This document shows, piece after piece, positions 33,896 through 46,550 of a stretch of DNA of 64,000 nt. Both the position numbers and the translations under genes were made by a program. Below the pieces are notes generated by a model. That model was not told the origin of the DNA. It saw only the letters and a program-made list of their open reading frames with translations, and ran no database searches. The stretch is from Ampelomyces quisqualis (taxonomy: Eukaryota > Ascomycota > Dothideomycetes > Pleosporales > Phaeosphaeriaceae), in the NCBI GenBank assembly GCA_018398575.1, contig JAGTXZ010000006.1, forward strand, positions 186,001 through 250,000, read 5' to 3'. The first letter of the stretch is position 1. Each line of letters starts with the position of its first letter.

Positions 33896-34076
33896 TGTAG
33901 TAGAGCGTTGTTTACCTCTAAGGCCTATTAGATTTAATATAGAATTAAATATATTATTATTAGGTGTGTGTTATATTATATGTTTTCTAATAGCTCTTTA
34001 GCTATTATATCTTATCTATGCCCTTAGCTATACCCTAAGCGTTCTTTAGACTTACTTTCTACATTACTTTACTACA
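33896..34076 (-). repeat. Element A 3' LTR (181 bp)
   Basis: Starts TGTAGTAGAGCG and ends TTTACTACA. Matches 61459-61639 over its full length with about a dozen transition differences. Confidence 0.92.
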
Positions 34077-34289
34077 TCTCTCTCCTAATCTATAGAAAGA
34101 GGCCTCTTCTCTTTTATACTAAACGCAAAACTAAAATACTTAAACAAAAAGACTAATTTCTAAGAAAAAACAACTCTAAACTTTTTGTAATACTAAAGTA
34201 GTAACTAACAGGCCTTTAGTAAAAGAGTAGTGCCTATTTACAATCTTTTTCTATCTCTTTACATTACTAACTAACTTTCTCTTACCTAA

Positions 34290-36228
34290 ACGCCAAAGCG
34301 CTATTAGCCTACGTTATTCTAACTTTACCTAGTGTTATAGCAGCGTTACTTAGGCAGACTTACGTTACAACTACAAATGCTTTAGACTACTCTATTATAA
34401 TAAGTCTTGCGTTAGCTAACTTTACCTTACCTTTTAGCCTTACTCTCTTTTGGCTGCTCTACTTATTATTTAGTTCTTTATTACCTTTATTGCTAACTGC
34501 TTACTCTACGCCTCTCTTTTTCTTAACCTGCCTAATGCGCAGCTTTACTACTACTATACTGCAATTAGCTACTTAACTTCTCTACCTTATTAATAGGCGT
34601 TTTAACTAGCTCTAGCTTAGTTTGCATTATCTGCTTGTTACTTTCTTACTTTACTACTTCTATTTACTTTTAAGGTAACTTATCTGTACGCAGCTATACT
34701 ACTTTACTCTAGTGTACACTCTGTTCTCTTACCTACTTAGCTACCTCTTCTTAGATAATTTAGCGCATTCTTACTTTAGGGCTCTAAGTTTCTAGCTTAG
34801 CTGTTACTAATAGTTGCTTAGTTAACGCTTTACCTTTAGTTAATTAGAAATTTCCTAATATACGTGCCTAACAATTTCTTAGCCTCTTAGTTGCACTTTA
34901 CCTTTATCTTTAAGCTATAATAAAGAATAAGCTTATTCTTAGGCCTAATAGAAATACTTGCTTTCTAGTTTACAGATACCTAGTTAACTATTCTAGCTAC
35001 AGTAATATAATTAACTAGAGTAAGTGCTAGTTTATTAATAAGTTAAGTTAAACGTGTACTAACATTTACTTTAGTTAAATTAAACAAGAATAAGAAGCTA
35101 AGCTACTCTCTTATTACTAAGCTCTAGTTAGTTTTTATTGCTCTTAAGTCTGCAGGAAAAACCTTTAGGCCTTATCTATTACTACTTACTATTAGCTCTT
35201 ATTTAGAAGATAAATAAGTAAGCTTAGTTATTAAAACTAATAGGCCTCTATATATTAATAAGTTGCTTTCTACGTTAAGCAATTACTTTAGCCTTAAAAA
35301 CAACTCTAAGGCTAAGAAGTATAAGATCTATAATACCTTTATTAAGAGCTTAATCCTAAGCTATACTAACTACGCTATTAATATAGCTTTTATTAAAGAT
35401 AAGTCTAAGCACTTATGCAGTTACTGCGTAAGAGCTAGTAAGATGTTTAAGTCTACTAGCTTATATATATAGTTTAGGTTCTAGAGTAAGCTACTAAATA
35501 ATAGTACTTATAGTAACTACTTATTCTCTTCTGCTAAAGAGTAGTGTTTAATAAATTATAAGTAGCTAACGCCTTTTTAGTTATTCTTTTCTATTGTTTT
35601 TTTAGAGTTATTTACTAATTATTTATAAGCGCTCTAGTTATTCTGCGTAGCGTTAAGAGCACTAGAGCTGTTAAGCTCTTCTATATTACTCTTAGCCTTC
35701 TTATTCTTAACAACTTGCCTTTTAAGAATTTGCGTAATTGCAGTTTACTAACCTTAGCAAAGAAGCTTAGTAGCTTTAGAGCTCTAAGTAAGTCTAGCCT
35801 GTTAGATTTTGCAAAGTTATTAGCTAGGAAAGCTTGTTAAAGCCTCGACTTTAATGCTAGCAAGGTCTTTAAAAACTCTTCTAAAGCTAGCTATAACTCT
35901 AAAAGGCCTTTAGGCACTCTATCTCCTAGTAAGCGTTGCATTTCTAGTCTATCTACAAAGGGCTATAGAGTTAAGAAGTTACTTTGCAAGAAGGCTTAGT
36001 TAGATTCTAAGTTAGCTATAGTTAATAAGGATATAAAGAAGGATGCTAATAATACTGTTACTAATAAGGCTTTAGCTTAGCTTAATATTAGTAGGCCTTT
36101 AGCTAGTGCAAAGCGTAGCGTTAATAATACTAGCCTAGAAGCTAGCAACAGTAATCTATTAGTTAAGGATATTAATATAGATGCCTTAAGTAATAGCTTA
36201 AGTAGTCTAAATAACTTCTTTAACAATT
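34290..36228 (+). pseudogene. Element A antisense frame 1, cysteine-containing, unknown function
   Basis: On the plus strand, antisense to the pol of element A, one frame from about 34.3 to 35.56 kb is broken almost only by TAG, as expected if CAG/TGG codons were mutated. A second frame from about 35.64 kb runs to a stop at 36228. The first includes CSYCVRASK (two Cys at 35416 and 35425) in a basic context (IKDKSKHLCSYC), followed by Ser/Asn-rich sequence. The second is Lys/Ser/Asn-rich (SKASYNSKRPLGTLS, LDSKLAIVNKDIKKD). Whether the two frames were joined by an intron or by frame loss is not clear. It resembles no known gag or pol domain. The C-x2-C segment recurs in the antisense frames of elements B and C. 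Confidence 0.55.
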
Positions 36229-36464
36229 AGAGTTTTCTATTATAGATCTTGTTTTTATAGTAGCTTACTGTAAAATCAACTCTTCTCTTTTAACGTATCT
36301 TTAGAGTTTATAGCTGTGCTAGAAAGTACTGCTTTCTTTCCCTTCTATATAAAAAGAAACTTCTTCTTTTTTCTAATTTTCTAATTAACTAACGCTTTGT
36401 AACTACTATTTGTTATTTTTTTCTTACCTAACTAGTGTGTTGTTAGGTGCGTTGTTTTAACTGC

Positions 36465-36722
36465 TGTAAGAGGCGGACCCTAAGGGTAGATGCCAGGAAA
36501 TAAAGACGTGAATTTGTAACCTATCCTAATTGCTACCTAGAAGGTTTTTATAGTCCTAAGGCAGTCTAGACTAGGGGGTTTAGGCGCTCTAGTCTGGAAC
36601 TGTTTTTAGTGTTCCAGCCTAGAGGATTTTTAGCGTTCTAGTTTAGAACCTTTTTAGTGTTCTAGTTTAGTAAGCCAAGGTTTTTCTGTAACTAAGGACT
36701 AACTGGGCAGCAGCCTGTTACA
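36465..36722 (-). repeat. Element B 3' LTR (258 bp)
   Basis: Plus-strand ends TGTAAG and GTTACA. Same length as 44334-44591. Differences are nearly all transitions, chiefly CCA/CTA, TCA/TTA, TGG/TAG and CG changes in either copy. Confidence 0.96.
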
Positions 36723-36989
36723 TAATCCCTCTACTCTAGCGCTAGGTGCGCTTAGACCTGCATAAACATCAAAACAAAAATACCTTGCCTAGATCTGTTA
36801 TTCTGCACCCTTACTTCTCTTTTTAGGTAGCACTGCATACTGCATTAGCCTTGCCTTCTGCACACATTGCTTGCGCGTTACCCTTCTTGTTAGCCTACGC
36901 ATCTTTCTTGCCTGTGCTGTTATCTGCGAAGATGCTAAGCCTATGCACTCCTTGCAGTTCCCTAGCCAAGCGTTGTACTACTAACCCCT

Positions 36990-37640
36990 CTATTATAAGT
37001 TTTACATTTGAGGCGCTAAGCTAGGTCTAGGCATATTGCTAACTAGTAATAGGACAGACTAGATATTATTGTTAAAGCTAAGCTTAACTTACTGTGTTGT
37101 TTAGGCTGCGCTATTACTTAGCTTAAGAGTAACAAGTCTAAGTGCAAGATTACTTGTAGTAAAAGCACTTGCTTTTAGTGCAAGGACGCTTATATTGCGT
37201 GCAGGCCTGTAAGTCAACTGCTATATTCTCTTACTTCTAAAGTTAATTCTAATAGCTTCCTAGATTAACAATTACCTTAAGATTGTAGTTATCTTGCTTT
37301 GTAACGCGCTTGCTTGTAATCCTAAGGTTAAGCAGCTGTTAACGCAGCATACAATTGCTAGTCTCTAATCTAACTTTGTTAACAAGCTTAGGGCTACTTA
37401 AGCAAAGTCTTGTAGTAGCAATAAGTCTGGCTACTAGGGTCTAACGCGCAAGGTTAATAAGGTTAATGTCCTAGTAGATATCTGCTAGCTTCTCTAGCAG
37501 CTCCTTGTTAAGCAGGACACTATTATCTGCAAGCTTAATAATGTTAGCGCTAGCGTGTAGTAGCTCTACACTAATGTAAGTTGTTTCTAATTTGTTTCTC
37601 CTCTACTAGGGTTTGTTCTCCTGCAGCGTTTCTGTGCATT
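36990..37640 (+). pseudogene. Element B antisense cysteine-rich frame
   Basis: Plus strand, between the end of pol and the 3' LTR. The segment 37095-37202 reads CCLGCAIT, then KSKCKITCSKSTCF, then CKDAYIAC, with TAG at two positions where Gln or Trp is likely. That makes eight cysteines in 36 codons, zinc-binding in style. The frame is followed at once by a perfect GTAAGT (37209), and a second GTAAGT occurs at 37576. The next frame is helical and Lys/Gln-rich (KVKQLLTQHTIASL, LLVKQDTIICKLNN). The donors suggest a spliced plus-strand transcript, inferred only. The function is unknown; a nucleic-acid-binding accessory protein is one possibility. Confidence 0.5.
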
Positions 37641-38649
37641 CTACTAACATTTAATTAGGCTAAAGAGCACAACATGCAGATCTCTAGCGTAGGCTTCTAG
37701 GTTTCTTACGTTAGCGACGCCCTCTACACTACTAATAGGCTACTCTGTTACCTTAATGTAATAGAGTCTAACATCTGCAAGAAGCCTACGTATAACGCAG
37801 AGGTATAGGCTAAGACTAATTGTTTAGCAATAGCAACTATTGCGCCCTCTAACAGTAGAGAGGTAGGCTCTAGTGTGTAGTAGCCTTACTGTAGTTTCTG
37901 TGTAGCGCCTGTAGGCAATTTCTGTAGTAATAGACTTTCTGTTGTAGTCTCTGCCTTTGTCCTATTGCTAAGCCTAGACCCTGTAAAACTAGTCTTGCAT
38001 TCCTTAATACTGCTTATGCATTAGAATAGATGTTGCGCTCTACGTCTTAGGCTTATAGGTTCTTGTAGCTGTACCTCTTCTGCGTACACTAACATTCTTA
38101 CTAGCCTTTGTAGTCTAGCGCGGTCCTAATACTAGAATCCTATGCCCCTCTCTTAGGTTTTCCTAGGCCCTCTAAAGATTTGTGCTACGCTGTGTCTTAA
38201 CTAGCTGTTGCCTAGCTTAAGTAGCTGAATATCTAGAGACAATCTAGGCTCTTCCTCTTGCATTCTTTAGCTATTAATCTGTTAACGCTAAGCTTCTAGA
38301 CTCTTTCCTTTTTGTTCCTAGGTTATTCTAGGCGCTTAGTAGGATTGTTGCGTTAGTTCTCTTATTTAGCATTTAGGTTCTTTATGTCTAGAGCCTAGAG
38401 ACTGTTAACTGCTAGTTATGTTCTAGCTGTTAACTAGCTAGAGCAGTTGCAGGTTAGCTAATAGAATAGATGTAGGTATCTTCTTTCCTCTCTGCCCTCT
38501 GCTAGTGCTTCTAGTCTTAGGCTCTGTCTATTGCGGCATTCTTGCATACCCTCTATTAGTTATTCCCTAGCATTAGGTATTGCTTCTAAACATAACTAAT
38601 TGCGCTGCTGCATTATTTTCTATGCCTTAGGTTCTTTTTGTGCTTGTCC

Positions 38650-41600
38650 TAAGTTTATCCTTTTTCCTCTAGTCTCTCCTGTGCATAACGCTGTTATCTT
38701 TTTTTATACTTGTTGTGCGTATCTGTAATTTCTCTCTCTCCTCCTATTCTTCTCTAATGTGTTTTATTTGGTAGTTAGGAAAGGCAGGCGCCCTACTAAC
38801 AGCCTATCTAAGTCTTATTCTATTCTAGTTTTGTCTAGCTATTTAGCAAGGGCTATAGTGTTAGCAACATTTGCTTGTAGTTCCTATGTTAGTTCTGTAT
38901 ATCCTACTTATTTTATAAGGTACTGTAGCTGTATGCCTTGCTCTTTCTTCTTCTGCTGTTCTGCAAGGATATAGTTAACAAGGAACTTGTTGTTAGTTAC
39001 ATCTTTGTTCTCTATTATTGCTTCTAGTTGCTAGTTATTAGACTCTTAGTGTAGAAGCAGATTACCTGCATTAAGCCAGAGGCAGTTAACGTAGAACCTT
39101 AAGTACACTCTAGGGGGCACGCTTAGCTCTACAACGTGTAGGAAGATAACCTTTATAACTGTGTATTTCTTGTTTTTCTAATCTAGCTTTTTTAAAGGTC
39201 TTTTGTTAGATATAGAGCAACTGTACTAGAGCTATACTTTGTCTTCTACACAGAGTTTTAGAGCTTTCTGTCTGTAACAATTAGCCTAGCGTTTCTGTTC
39301 TTGTTGTGCTTCTGCTATCTTTGCTTGTACGTAGTCTATTATTTCTTTTATCTTAGTTACTATTGCTTTAGCAGTAGCCTTTTTATTGTTGCTAGACTAG
39401 TGCTAGTTCTCTGTAGTCTATTCTAGGTCTAACTAAATAGGGTCTGTGTTGTACCTGTGCTAGAGGAAGAATAGGCTAACGCCTGTAGACGCTGTATTTT
39501 GTCTAGCTATCGCAATTTGTGCTAGTAGGCATAGGGCAGCTTAGTTTAACTAGTCCTAGTTTACAAAAGCCCTTAAGTAGGCTTCTACTGTGCTGTTTAT
39601 TTGTTTTGTAGCGCTATCTGTCTAGGGGTAGTATGCTATTAAGACCCTTCTTTGTATCCTAAGCTTGTTACAGAGTAAAGACTAGAATTTGCTTACAAAT
39701 TGTAACCCTCTGTTAGACACTATAGCGTCTGGAAGCTAGTAGTACGCAACTACCTGTTTAATAAATGCCTTAACTATAGTAGGAACTTTTAGGTCTAGAA
39801 TAGGCACAAGCACTGCGTTCTTACTTAGCTAGTTAGTAACTACTATAAGGTGTAACATTCTGTAGCTTAGTAGAAGGCCTATAATAAAGTCTACTAACAA
39901 TTCCTTCTATATTTAGACTAGAAGCAGGAGTAGGCGCAGTAGTCCTTGTTTAAGTTTCTGCTAGGGCTTTGTCCTGCTACACACTGCGCAGTTCTAGACA
40001 AACTGCTAGATACTTAAGAATATTCTAGGCTAGAAGTAATCTCTTGCTAATATTGTGTATGTGTTTTCCCTGCCTAGGTACCTAGTAATTAGAGAATTAT
40101 GTGCTTCTAAGATAATGTAGGTTTGCAGGTTTGCGCATTCTAGCACCCATTTGCGCTTTCTATAGAGTAGGCGTCCTAAGTTATCTAAGCTACACTCTGC
40201 TAGGGAAACTTTTAGGCTTAGATAAAGAGAGAATTTTTGCTGTCCTGTCCTAACAGCGTTAACTGCTAATTAGTAGGCTTTATCTGTATAAACAGCTTGT
40301 TTCTATAATTCCTTAATAGCAGGCTCTATTAGTTCCTTAGGGCGTTTGCTTGTGTAAGGACTTTGCCTAAGCGTAGTCTTGCATAGTACTGCAGTTCCTT
40401 TAGTAGTGTCTAGAGCGTTTTCTGCTGTAGAGGGCTTTCTGGCACCTTAGTTGTAGGCAACGTTCTTCTTCTTTAACGCAGCGTCTTTGTCTGCAAGCAC
40501 GTTTTAGAGCGCTCTCTTTCTAACTATAGAGTAATTCTTAGCATTCTAGCTTTAGGCAACGTCTCTTTCTCTTAACGCAGCGTCTTTGTCTATAAGCACG
40601 TTTTAGAGCTACTCTGTCTTCTTCTTCTTCTGTTGCAGTGCATTTCTCTGCTAGGCTGCAAGAGAAGTAGTTAACGCAGCGTCTTTGTCTGCAAGCACGT
40701 TTTAGAGCTACTCTATCTTCTTTTTTCTCTGTTGCAGTGCATCTCTCTGCTAGGCTGCAAGAGAAGTAGTTAACGCAGCGTCTTTGTCTGCAAGCACGTT
40801 TTAGAGCTACTCTGTCTTCTTCTTCTTCTGTTGTAGTGTATCCCTCTGCTAGGCTGCAAGAGAAGTAGTTAACGCAGTATCTTTGTCTGCAAGCACGTTT
40901 TAGAGCTACTCTGTTTCTTCTTCCCTTTGTTGTAGTGTATTCCCCTGCTAAGCTGCAAAGGAAGTAGCAAGTACTAGGTCTTCTTTATCTTTGGTTTCTA
41001 AAGCAGGAGTAAACAATTAGAAGGTCTAGGACTGTACCTGCGCGTCTGCTCTTCCTTAGAGAAGATCTTATTCTTTCTTAGAAAGGGCATCTGCTCTACT
41101 GTTAACGTTTTCTAGGCAGTATTAGAATCTAATATTAAACGTGCTAAGAAACTCTGCCTAGTAGACGTGTCTTTCTGTTAGTAGTTGTGTAGTAGCAAAG
41201 TATTCTAGGTTCTTGTAGTCTGTAAGCACAGTAAAATGCTTTACTCTCTAAAGTTTAGTTCTCTACTGCTCTAGGCACTTAACTATAGCTAACAGCTCCT
41301 TATTGTAGATAGTGTAGTTGGCTTCTGCTGCTGTGTTCTTTGCTAAGTAGTAAGCTACAGCCTAGAGGCGTCTGTCCCTACTGTATTAAGACAGTACTCT
41401 TCTAGTTAACTATCCTAAGGCGTTGCATTCTACTACTGTCTCTAACTCTGCATTAAAGTTTGCTAGAGATAGTTCTGCTATAAAAGCTTCCTTTAGCTTA
41501 TTAAAGAACATCTGTTGTTTAAGGCCCTAGTAGAAGGCTACGCTTTTCCTAGTTAGCCTGGTTAGTAGAGCAGCTAGTTCTAAGAAGTCTTTTATAAACT

Positions 41601-44290
41601 GTTAGTAGAAGTTGGCAAAGCTAACAAAACTCTAGACTCCTTTGACTGTCTTGGGGGGCTCTTAGAAATGTATAGCAGCTACTTTCTTAGGGTCTATACT
41701 TATTCCTTTTTTAGCCTTAATAATAAATCTAAGGTATTTGGTCTTCTTTACGCTAAACTTGCTTTTCCCTACATTAAGGTGTAACTCTGCTGCCCTAAGT
41801 TTCTAGATTACCTACTTTACCTTTTTCTTGTAGTCTGCCTTAGACCTGCTTGTGTATATTAACACGTTGTCTATGTAGGCTAAATAGAAGTTATCTAGGT
41901 GTTCCTGCAGTGTCTAATTAATGTATCTCTAGAACGTGCTTAGAGCGTTTGCAAGTCTAAAGGGTGTTACAAGCTACTTATAGAGGCTGAAGCGCGTCTA
42001 GAAGGCTGTCTTCTATTTATCTTCTTTAGCAATCCTAATCTTGTAAAAAGCTTAGATAACATCTACTTTAGTAAACTATTTGGCTTTAGCAATCTAGGCT
42101 AAGGTCTCTTAGATAAGTAGGAGCAGATATTAGTCCTTCCTTGTAATTGCGTTAAGGGCCTAGTAATCTACACAGAACTACAGGCCCCTCTCTAGCTTCT
42201 TTACAAATAGGACTAGTGCTAAGGCGCTTAACTAGCTTATCTGTATAAAGCTACAGTCTAGGTACAAAGTAAGCTCTTTTTAGAGCACAAGGAGTTCTTC
42301 TTTTAACATGCTGTATAGTAGGCTCTACAGCACTTTTATAGTCTTTCTATCTTTTTCTACTAGCTTAATAGAATGATTAATAGTAGGTTCTCTTACTAGA
42401 GGGAGTTAGTCTACTTCCTTGCGTAGGAAGGTTTTGTATTCTCCTTTTAGGTAATCTAAGAGCACTAACCTAGAGTCTACTTAGAGCTTAGTTTTTAGGG
42501 CCTTTTAGATGTCTGCTATTAACGCGGCGTAAAGGCAGATAGATTTGTCCTTCTAGCCCTGTTGTAGCCAGGCAGAGTACGCAGCTGCTGTAATGCTCTA
42601 TAGTAAAAAGAGTTTTCTTCTCTCCTAACTTCTTACTTGCGTCTAGGTAGAGTAGATGTATATTAATTTCTTTGCTAGTGCAACAGTAACATTGTGCTAG
42701 TTTATCTATAGTTAACCTAAGACTAGGTTGTATTCTTTGTCTCTGTCTAGTTTATAGGCCTATAGTGTCTCTTTGTGCCTATTAATGTTAATGCGCATCT
42801 AGACAGCTGTCTTTATCTAAGACTAGGCTCTAGCAATCTTAATAATTTCTCTTAGGGCTATTAACTTGCGCTCTAACTTATTCTTGCAGACAAACTTAGT
42901 TAAGGTTATAGCGTAGGTAAGACACCTAGTGTTAATTATTGTAGAAGCAACTGTTGTTTTATTAACAATAGTGTGTACAGTAATAGGTTCTCTGTCTAGC
43001 TATTTCCTCTAGAATTGTTAAAATCTCTTGTCTTCTTTTAGTGTTGTGTTACTATACTTCTGTCTGCGCCTTTAGACAAGAGTTACTTGTTTTCTAAGCT
43101 TAGGGTGTCTTTTAACGCGTTTTCTTCTTCCTTGCCCTATGCCTTGGCTGCTGCAGCCTTAGCAGGTTTTAAAGGTAGAGACAATTTGCATTTGCTAGCG
43201 TAGTGTCTTAACTTGCTGCAGCAGAGGCATAAGTTGTTTTGTCTCTAGTAGGACTACTCTTCTGCAGTAGCCTACTTAGCTTTCTTTCTTTTAGAGAATT
43301 TTCTCTTAGTCCTCTTAGAATGTCCTCTTGTAGGTTTCTAATCTATAGGTTCTTTAACGTTCTGTCTTTTAGTGTGCTTGCTACTAAGTTTTGCCTTGTA
43401 CAGGTTTTTCTTAATAATTGCTACCCTGTCTATAAGGTTGTAGATTCTCTATTTAGGTTTAGTCTTTACAGAGATTATCCTGTCTTGTAGGTCTAGCTGA
43501 ATAGCGCTTAGGTACCTTGTTTTTAGGTTTGCTTTGTTATCTTCTTTGCCTGTGTTGTAGGCTAGCCTTATAAACTCTGCATTAAAGCTCTAAAGAGAAG
43601 ACTTATTCTGTTAGATTGTTTGGAGTCTTCTTTGTAATCTTTTGTTGTGTAGCTTGTTGCTGAATTAGCTGTCTAGGAAGTCCTAAAGTTCTTCCGCAGA
43701 GCCCTAGGGGTTCTAGGTTACTTAAGACAGGGCTACACTAGCTGCTAACCTCTTGAGGCAGTTGAAGATATAGCCTGCTTAAGAGCCTAGTTCTGCGCTG
43801 TTGTGTTCTAGTTTGTACTTTATTTGGGCCTTAAAGATACAGTAATCTTTTTAATCTTCTTTGTACGCTTCTGGGTTAGAGACTTTGTAAGTCTTCTGGG
43901 GCAGGAGAAAGCTTTCTAAGAGGGTCTGTATAAAGCTAGAAGTTTTTAGAGTTAATTAGGCTGTAAGCCTTGCAACTTGTTCCTGTAGATTTCTTACTAG
44001 TAACACTAAGTCTGGATCTGCGCTTATAGGAAACTTTTCTTTCTTGTTGTTAGAGGGTCTAGCTGCTAGAAAGTTACATACTTCTTGCTAGGCGGGCGTT
44101 CCCTTAAGGCTGTTTAACAGCAATTGTTTCTTAATCTGTTGTTCCTCTAGGTCTAAGAAGTTGTTAATAATTATCTGATTAAACTTGTCCTTGATAACTA
44201 ACTTGGAGACGCTGTTACGTCTTATTTAGATAGCTTGTACTATTATGTCTTGTACTGTTATAGGAACAGTTACTTGTTCTATGCTAGAGG
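38650..44290 (-). pseudogene. Element B gag-pol remnant
   Basis: Minus strand, in order: gag matrix/capsid region (VQDIIVQAIQIRRNSVSKLV near the 5' end), zinc knuckle C-x2-C-x4-H-x4-C at 43188-43229 (CLCCSKLRHYASKC, intact), protease region (not read cleanly), RT core YIDNVLIYT at about 41851-41877 (family YxDD, second Asp now Asn by G-to-A change), RNase H (AVAYYLAKNTAAEANYTIYN, TVLTDYKNLEYF, 41.0-41.4 kb), then a linker of 99-bp repeats. Integrase follows, with IVSNRGLQFVSKF at about 39.69-39.73 kb (Asp to Asn), and a chromodomain (QYLIK, VGYTELTWEL) at about 38.85-38.99 kb. Stops are mostly TAG. It is inactivated by RIP-like mutation. Confidence 0.92.
40475..40969 (-). repeat. Five tandem 99-bp units inside element B pol
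   Basis: Copies start at 40475, 40574, 40673, 40772 and 40871, exactly 99 bases apart, so each adds 33 codons without changing frame. On the minus strand a unit contains LAADKD-like and poly-Lys parts (QQKKKKTE, NVLADKDAAL). It sits between RNase H and integrase. Copies 2-5 are about 95 per cent alike; the first is more diverged. Confidence 0.93.
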
Positions 44291-44333
44291 TTACTAATAG
44301 CCCTTTAGCCTAGTTGGGTTTAACAAATTCAAT

Positions 44334-44591
44334 TGTAAGGGGCAGACTCTAAGGGTAGATGCTAGGAAATAAAGACGTAAATTTGTAACCTATCCTAATT
44401 GCTACCTAGAAGGTTTTTATAGTCCTAAGGCAGTCTGGACTAGGGGGTTTAGGCGCTCTAGTCCAGAACTGTTTTTGGTGTTCCAGCCCAGAGGATTTTT
44501 GGCGTTCCAGTTCAGAACCTTTTTGGTGTTCTAGTTTAGTAAGCCAAGGTTTTTCTGTAACCAAGGACTAACTAGGCGGCAGCCTGTTACA
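44334..44591 (-). repeat. Element B 5' LTR (258 bp)
   Basis: Partner of 36465-36722. On the minus strand it is followed by ATTGAATTTGTTAAACC, whose TGAATTTGT is complementary to the LTR segment read from 36509-36517. Confidence 0.96.
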
Positions 44592-44599
44592 ACTGCGCG

Positions 44600-46550
44600 T
44601 TACCTAGGCTTCTATTAAATCCTTTACTTTACCTTTACTTCTATACTCTTATACTCTCTTTCTAAGCCTATTAATTACTTTACTTAGTATAGATTTTTAC
44701 ACTACTACTTAACATTGCCTGCTTATTTGCTTTCTACTGCGCCTAACACTGCCTCTGCCTGCTCCTTAATCTCTCTATAGGCTATAGCCTAGTTCTAAGA
44801 CTAGCCTATAGCACTCTTCTACTCTCTCTCTATCTAGTAAGGCTGCTAAAGCTTTAGCTGTAGTGTATAGGCTGTTACCTAAGCTACTGCTGTTTAGAAA
44901 GCTGTCTGCTAAGCCTAAGGTTGCTAAGAGAATTTTGCTAGCTCTCTAAACTCTTCTAATAACTCTTCTACTGCCTCTGCCTAACGCTACTGCCCTAGCT
45001 ATAATTAATAAGCTTCTTTAGTAGCTTAAATACGCGTTACTCTAAAATTCTTACCTGCGCAGCCTAATTCTGCGTCTATTATACTTACCTATTACTGTTA
45101 CTTTAGAGTCTAGTAATAAGTTTTATAATACAGTATAGTTAATCTCTAGAGATTTACCTAGTTTTTCTAATAATAGCTTAGGCTTCCTTAATAGCAACCT
45201 AGGCTTTTCTAATAATAACTTAGGCTTTCCTAAGTTATTTATTAAAGCTCTAACAACTCCCTAGGCTTATAGTAAGCTAGCTAAGACTTAGAGCATAGGT
45301 AATAACAAGCTTTAAGCTTATATTGCTTAGCATTACACGCTAACTCTAACAGCCTCTCTGCCTGCCCCTTAGTCTATTACTTAAATATCTTCTGCAAAGC
45401 TAATCTTCTCTAGTTATTATAGTAATAAGACTTCTAAGCTATACATCTATAAGAAGGTTACTTTCTCTTATAATACTATCTATAACTAGCGTAAGTAGTA
45501 TTTAAATTACTTATTAGCTGTTTTAGACTAATTTATTTGTAGTTATAGTAATATTATCTAGCTAAATTACTATTAAGGTTATTGCTTAGCTCTAGCACAT
45601 GCTTTTTAAGGTTAAAACTAACAGAGAAAACCTCTCTCTACTGCTTGTTAACTACGCCCTATCTTTTAAGCTTATAGAAGAAAGTAGATATATACTAGCT
45701 ATCTAGTTTAACTCCTTTAATATAAAGACTAATACAATTTTAGTTAAGAACTACTTTTGCTTAAGTATAGGCTGCAACTTTCTTAAAGACAATCTAGCTA
45801 TACTTATTCTATATTACAGTTAGTCTACTTGCATATACCTAGACTCTAGCTAGTATAACATTTAGCCTTACAGCTGCTACGCAAAGAGTAATTGTAAATA
45901 CGCTTTTAGTAAGTATTATAGTATTATCTATAATAGTAAGTAGCTACTCTATAGCACTTATACTAACTACTTCTATAACATAAGCTTTTAGGCTTATTCT
46001 TATATAGGTAAGTTGCTAACTTCTGTTTAAAAATACTTTTCTCTAGAACCTTATTTAGAATTGCGCTAACATTATAGTAACTTAGGTAATTTAAAGTAAT
46101 CTATTAATTAAAATAGCCTTAATGCTTATAACATCCTGCTAACGCTACCTATTTTTGCTACATAAGGTGTTAGAGAATATGCGTCTTGCTCTTAGTTTCT
46201 TGTTTTAACCTGCTAAGCTACTGTAAGGTTTAATTAGAGTTTATTTGTTTAGAGTAGGCTACTGCGTAATATAGCTAATAATAAGAGCTATTGCAGTAGA
46301 AGGCCTTGCGTAACTAAAGAGCTGCTAGAGCTTTCTAATAATAGCAACTCTAATTTTAATCCTAGTTAGGCTGTTAAACTAGATTCTAAATCTAGGTCTA
46401 AAGATAAGGCTAGCAAGTCTATAGATACTATCGCTAAGAATGCTGTTAATAATAGAGATAAACTAGAGGTTAACGTTAATATACCTGCTAATGCTAGCAA
46501 TAATGCTGCCGCTTCTTCTAAAGCTTTTGTATATTTAGAAGTTTAGGCTT
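44600..46550 (+). pseudogene. Element A antisense frame 2, unknown function
   Basis: Right of the element B insertion the plus strand again has a nearly continuous frame broken by TAG, about 1.9 kb. The N-terminal part is Leu/Ser-rich with three near-identical repeats (NLGFSNNNLGFPK region, 45.17-45.24 kb). The middle has cysteines (PYSCYAKSNCKYAFSKYY near 45.87-45.92 kb). The C-terminus is Lys/Asp/Asn-rich (LDSKSRSKDKASKSID, EVNVNIPANASNNAAA). No family is recognised. It is antisense to the pol of element A and ends close to the end of pol at about 46.7 kb. Together with frame 1 it accounts for the unusual length of the element. Confidence 0.5.

Larger units (their letters stand above)
36465..44591 (-). 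mobile_element. Element B: Ty3/gypsy chromovirus-type LTR retrotransposon
   Basis: 8127 bp between two 258-bp LTRs, with a perfect 5-bp target duplication ACTGC (36460-36464 and 44592-44596), inserted into element A. It runs on the minus strand: gag starts just inside the right LTR, and a purine tract (AGAGTAGAGGGA) lies just inside the left LTR at 36723-36737. Integrase ends in a chromodomain. Many TAG stops make it inactive. A plus-strand cysteine-rich frame lies between pol and the 3' LTR. The site just inside the 5' LTR is complementary to an LTR segment, suggesting self-priming. Confidence 0.95.

Noticed and set aside
38759..38974. 71-codon plus-strand frame in element B
   Set aside because: Lies opposite the integrase chromodomain; composition shadow, no own motif.
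40475..40969. Regularly spaced repeats resembling a CRISPR array
   Set aside because: The units are contiguous 99-bp duplications without unique spacers, inside a retrotransposon polyprotein of a eukaryote.
43239..43490. 83-codon plus-strand frame in element B
   Set aside because: Opposite the gag region next to the zinc knuckle; a shadow of the minus-strand gag.
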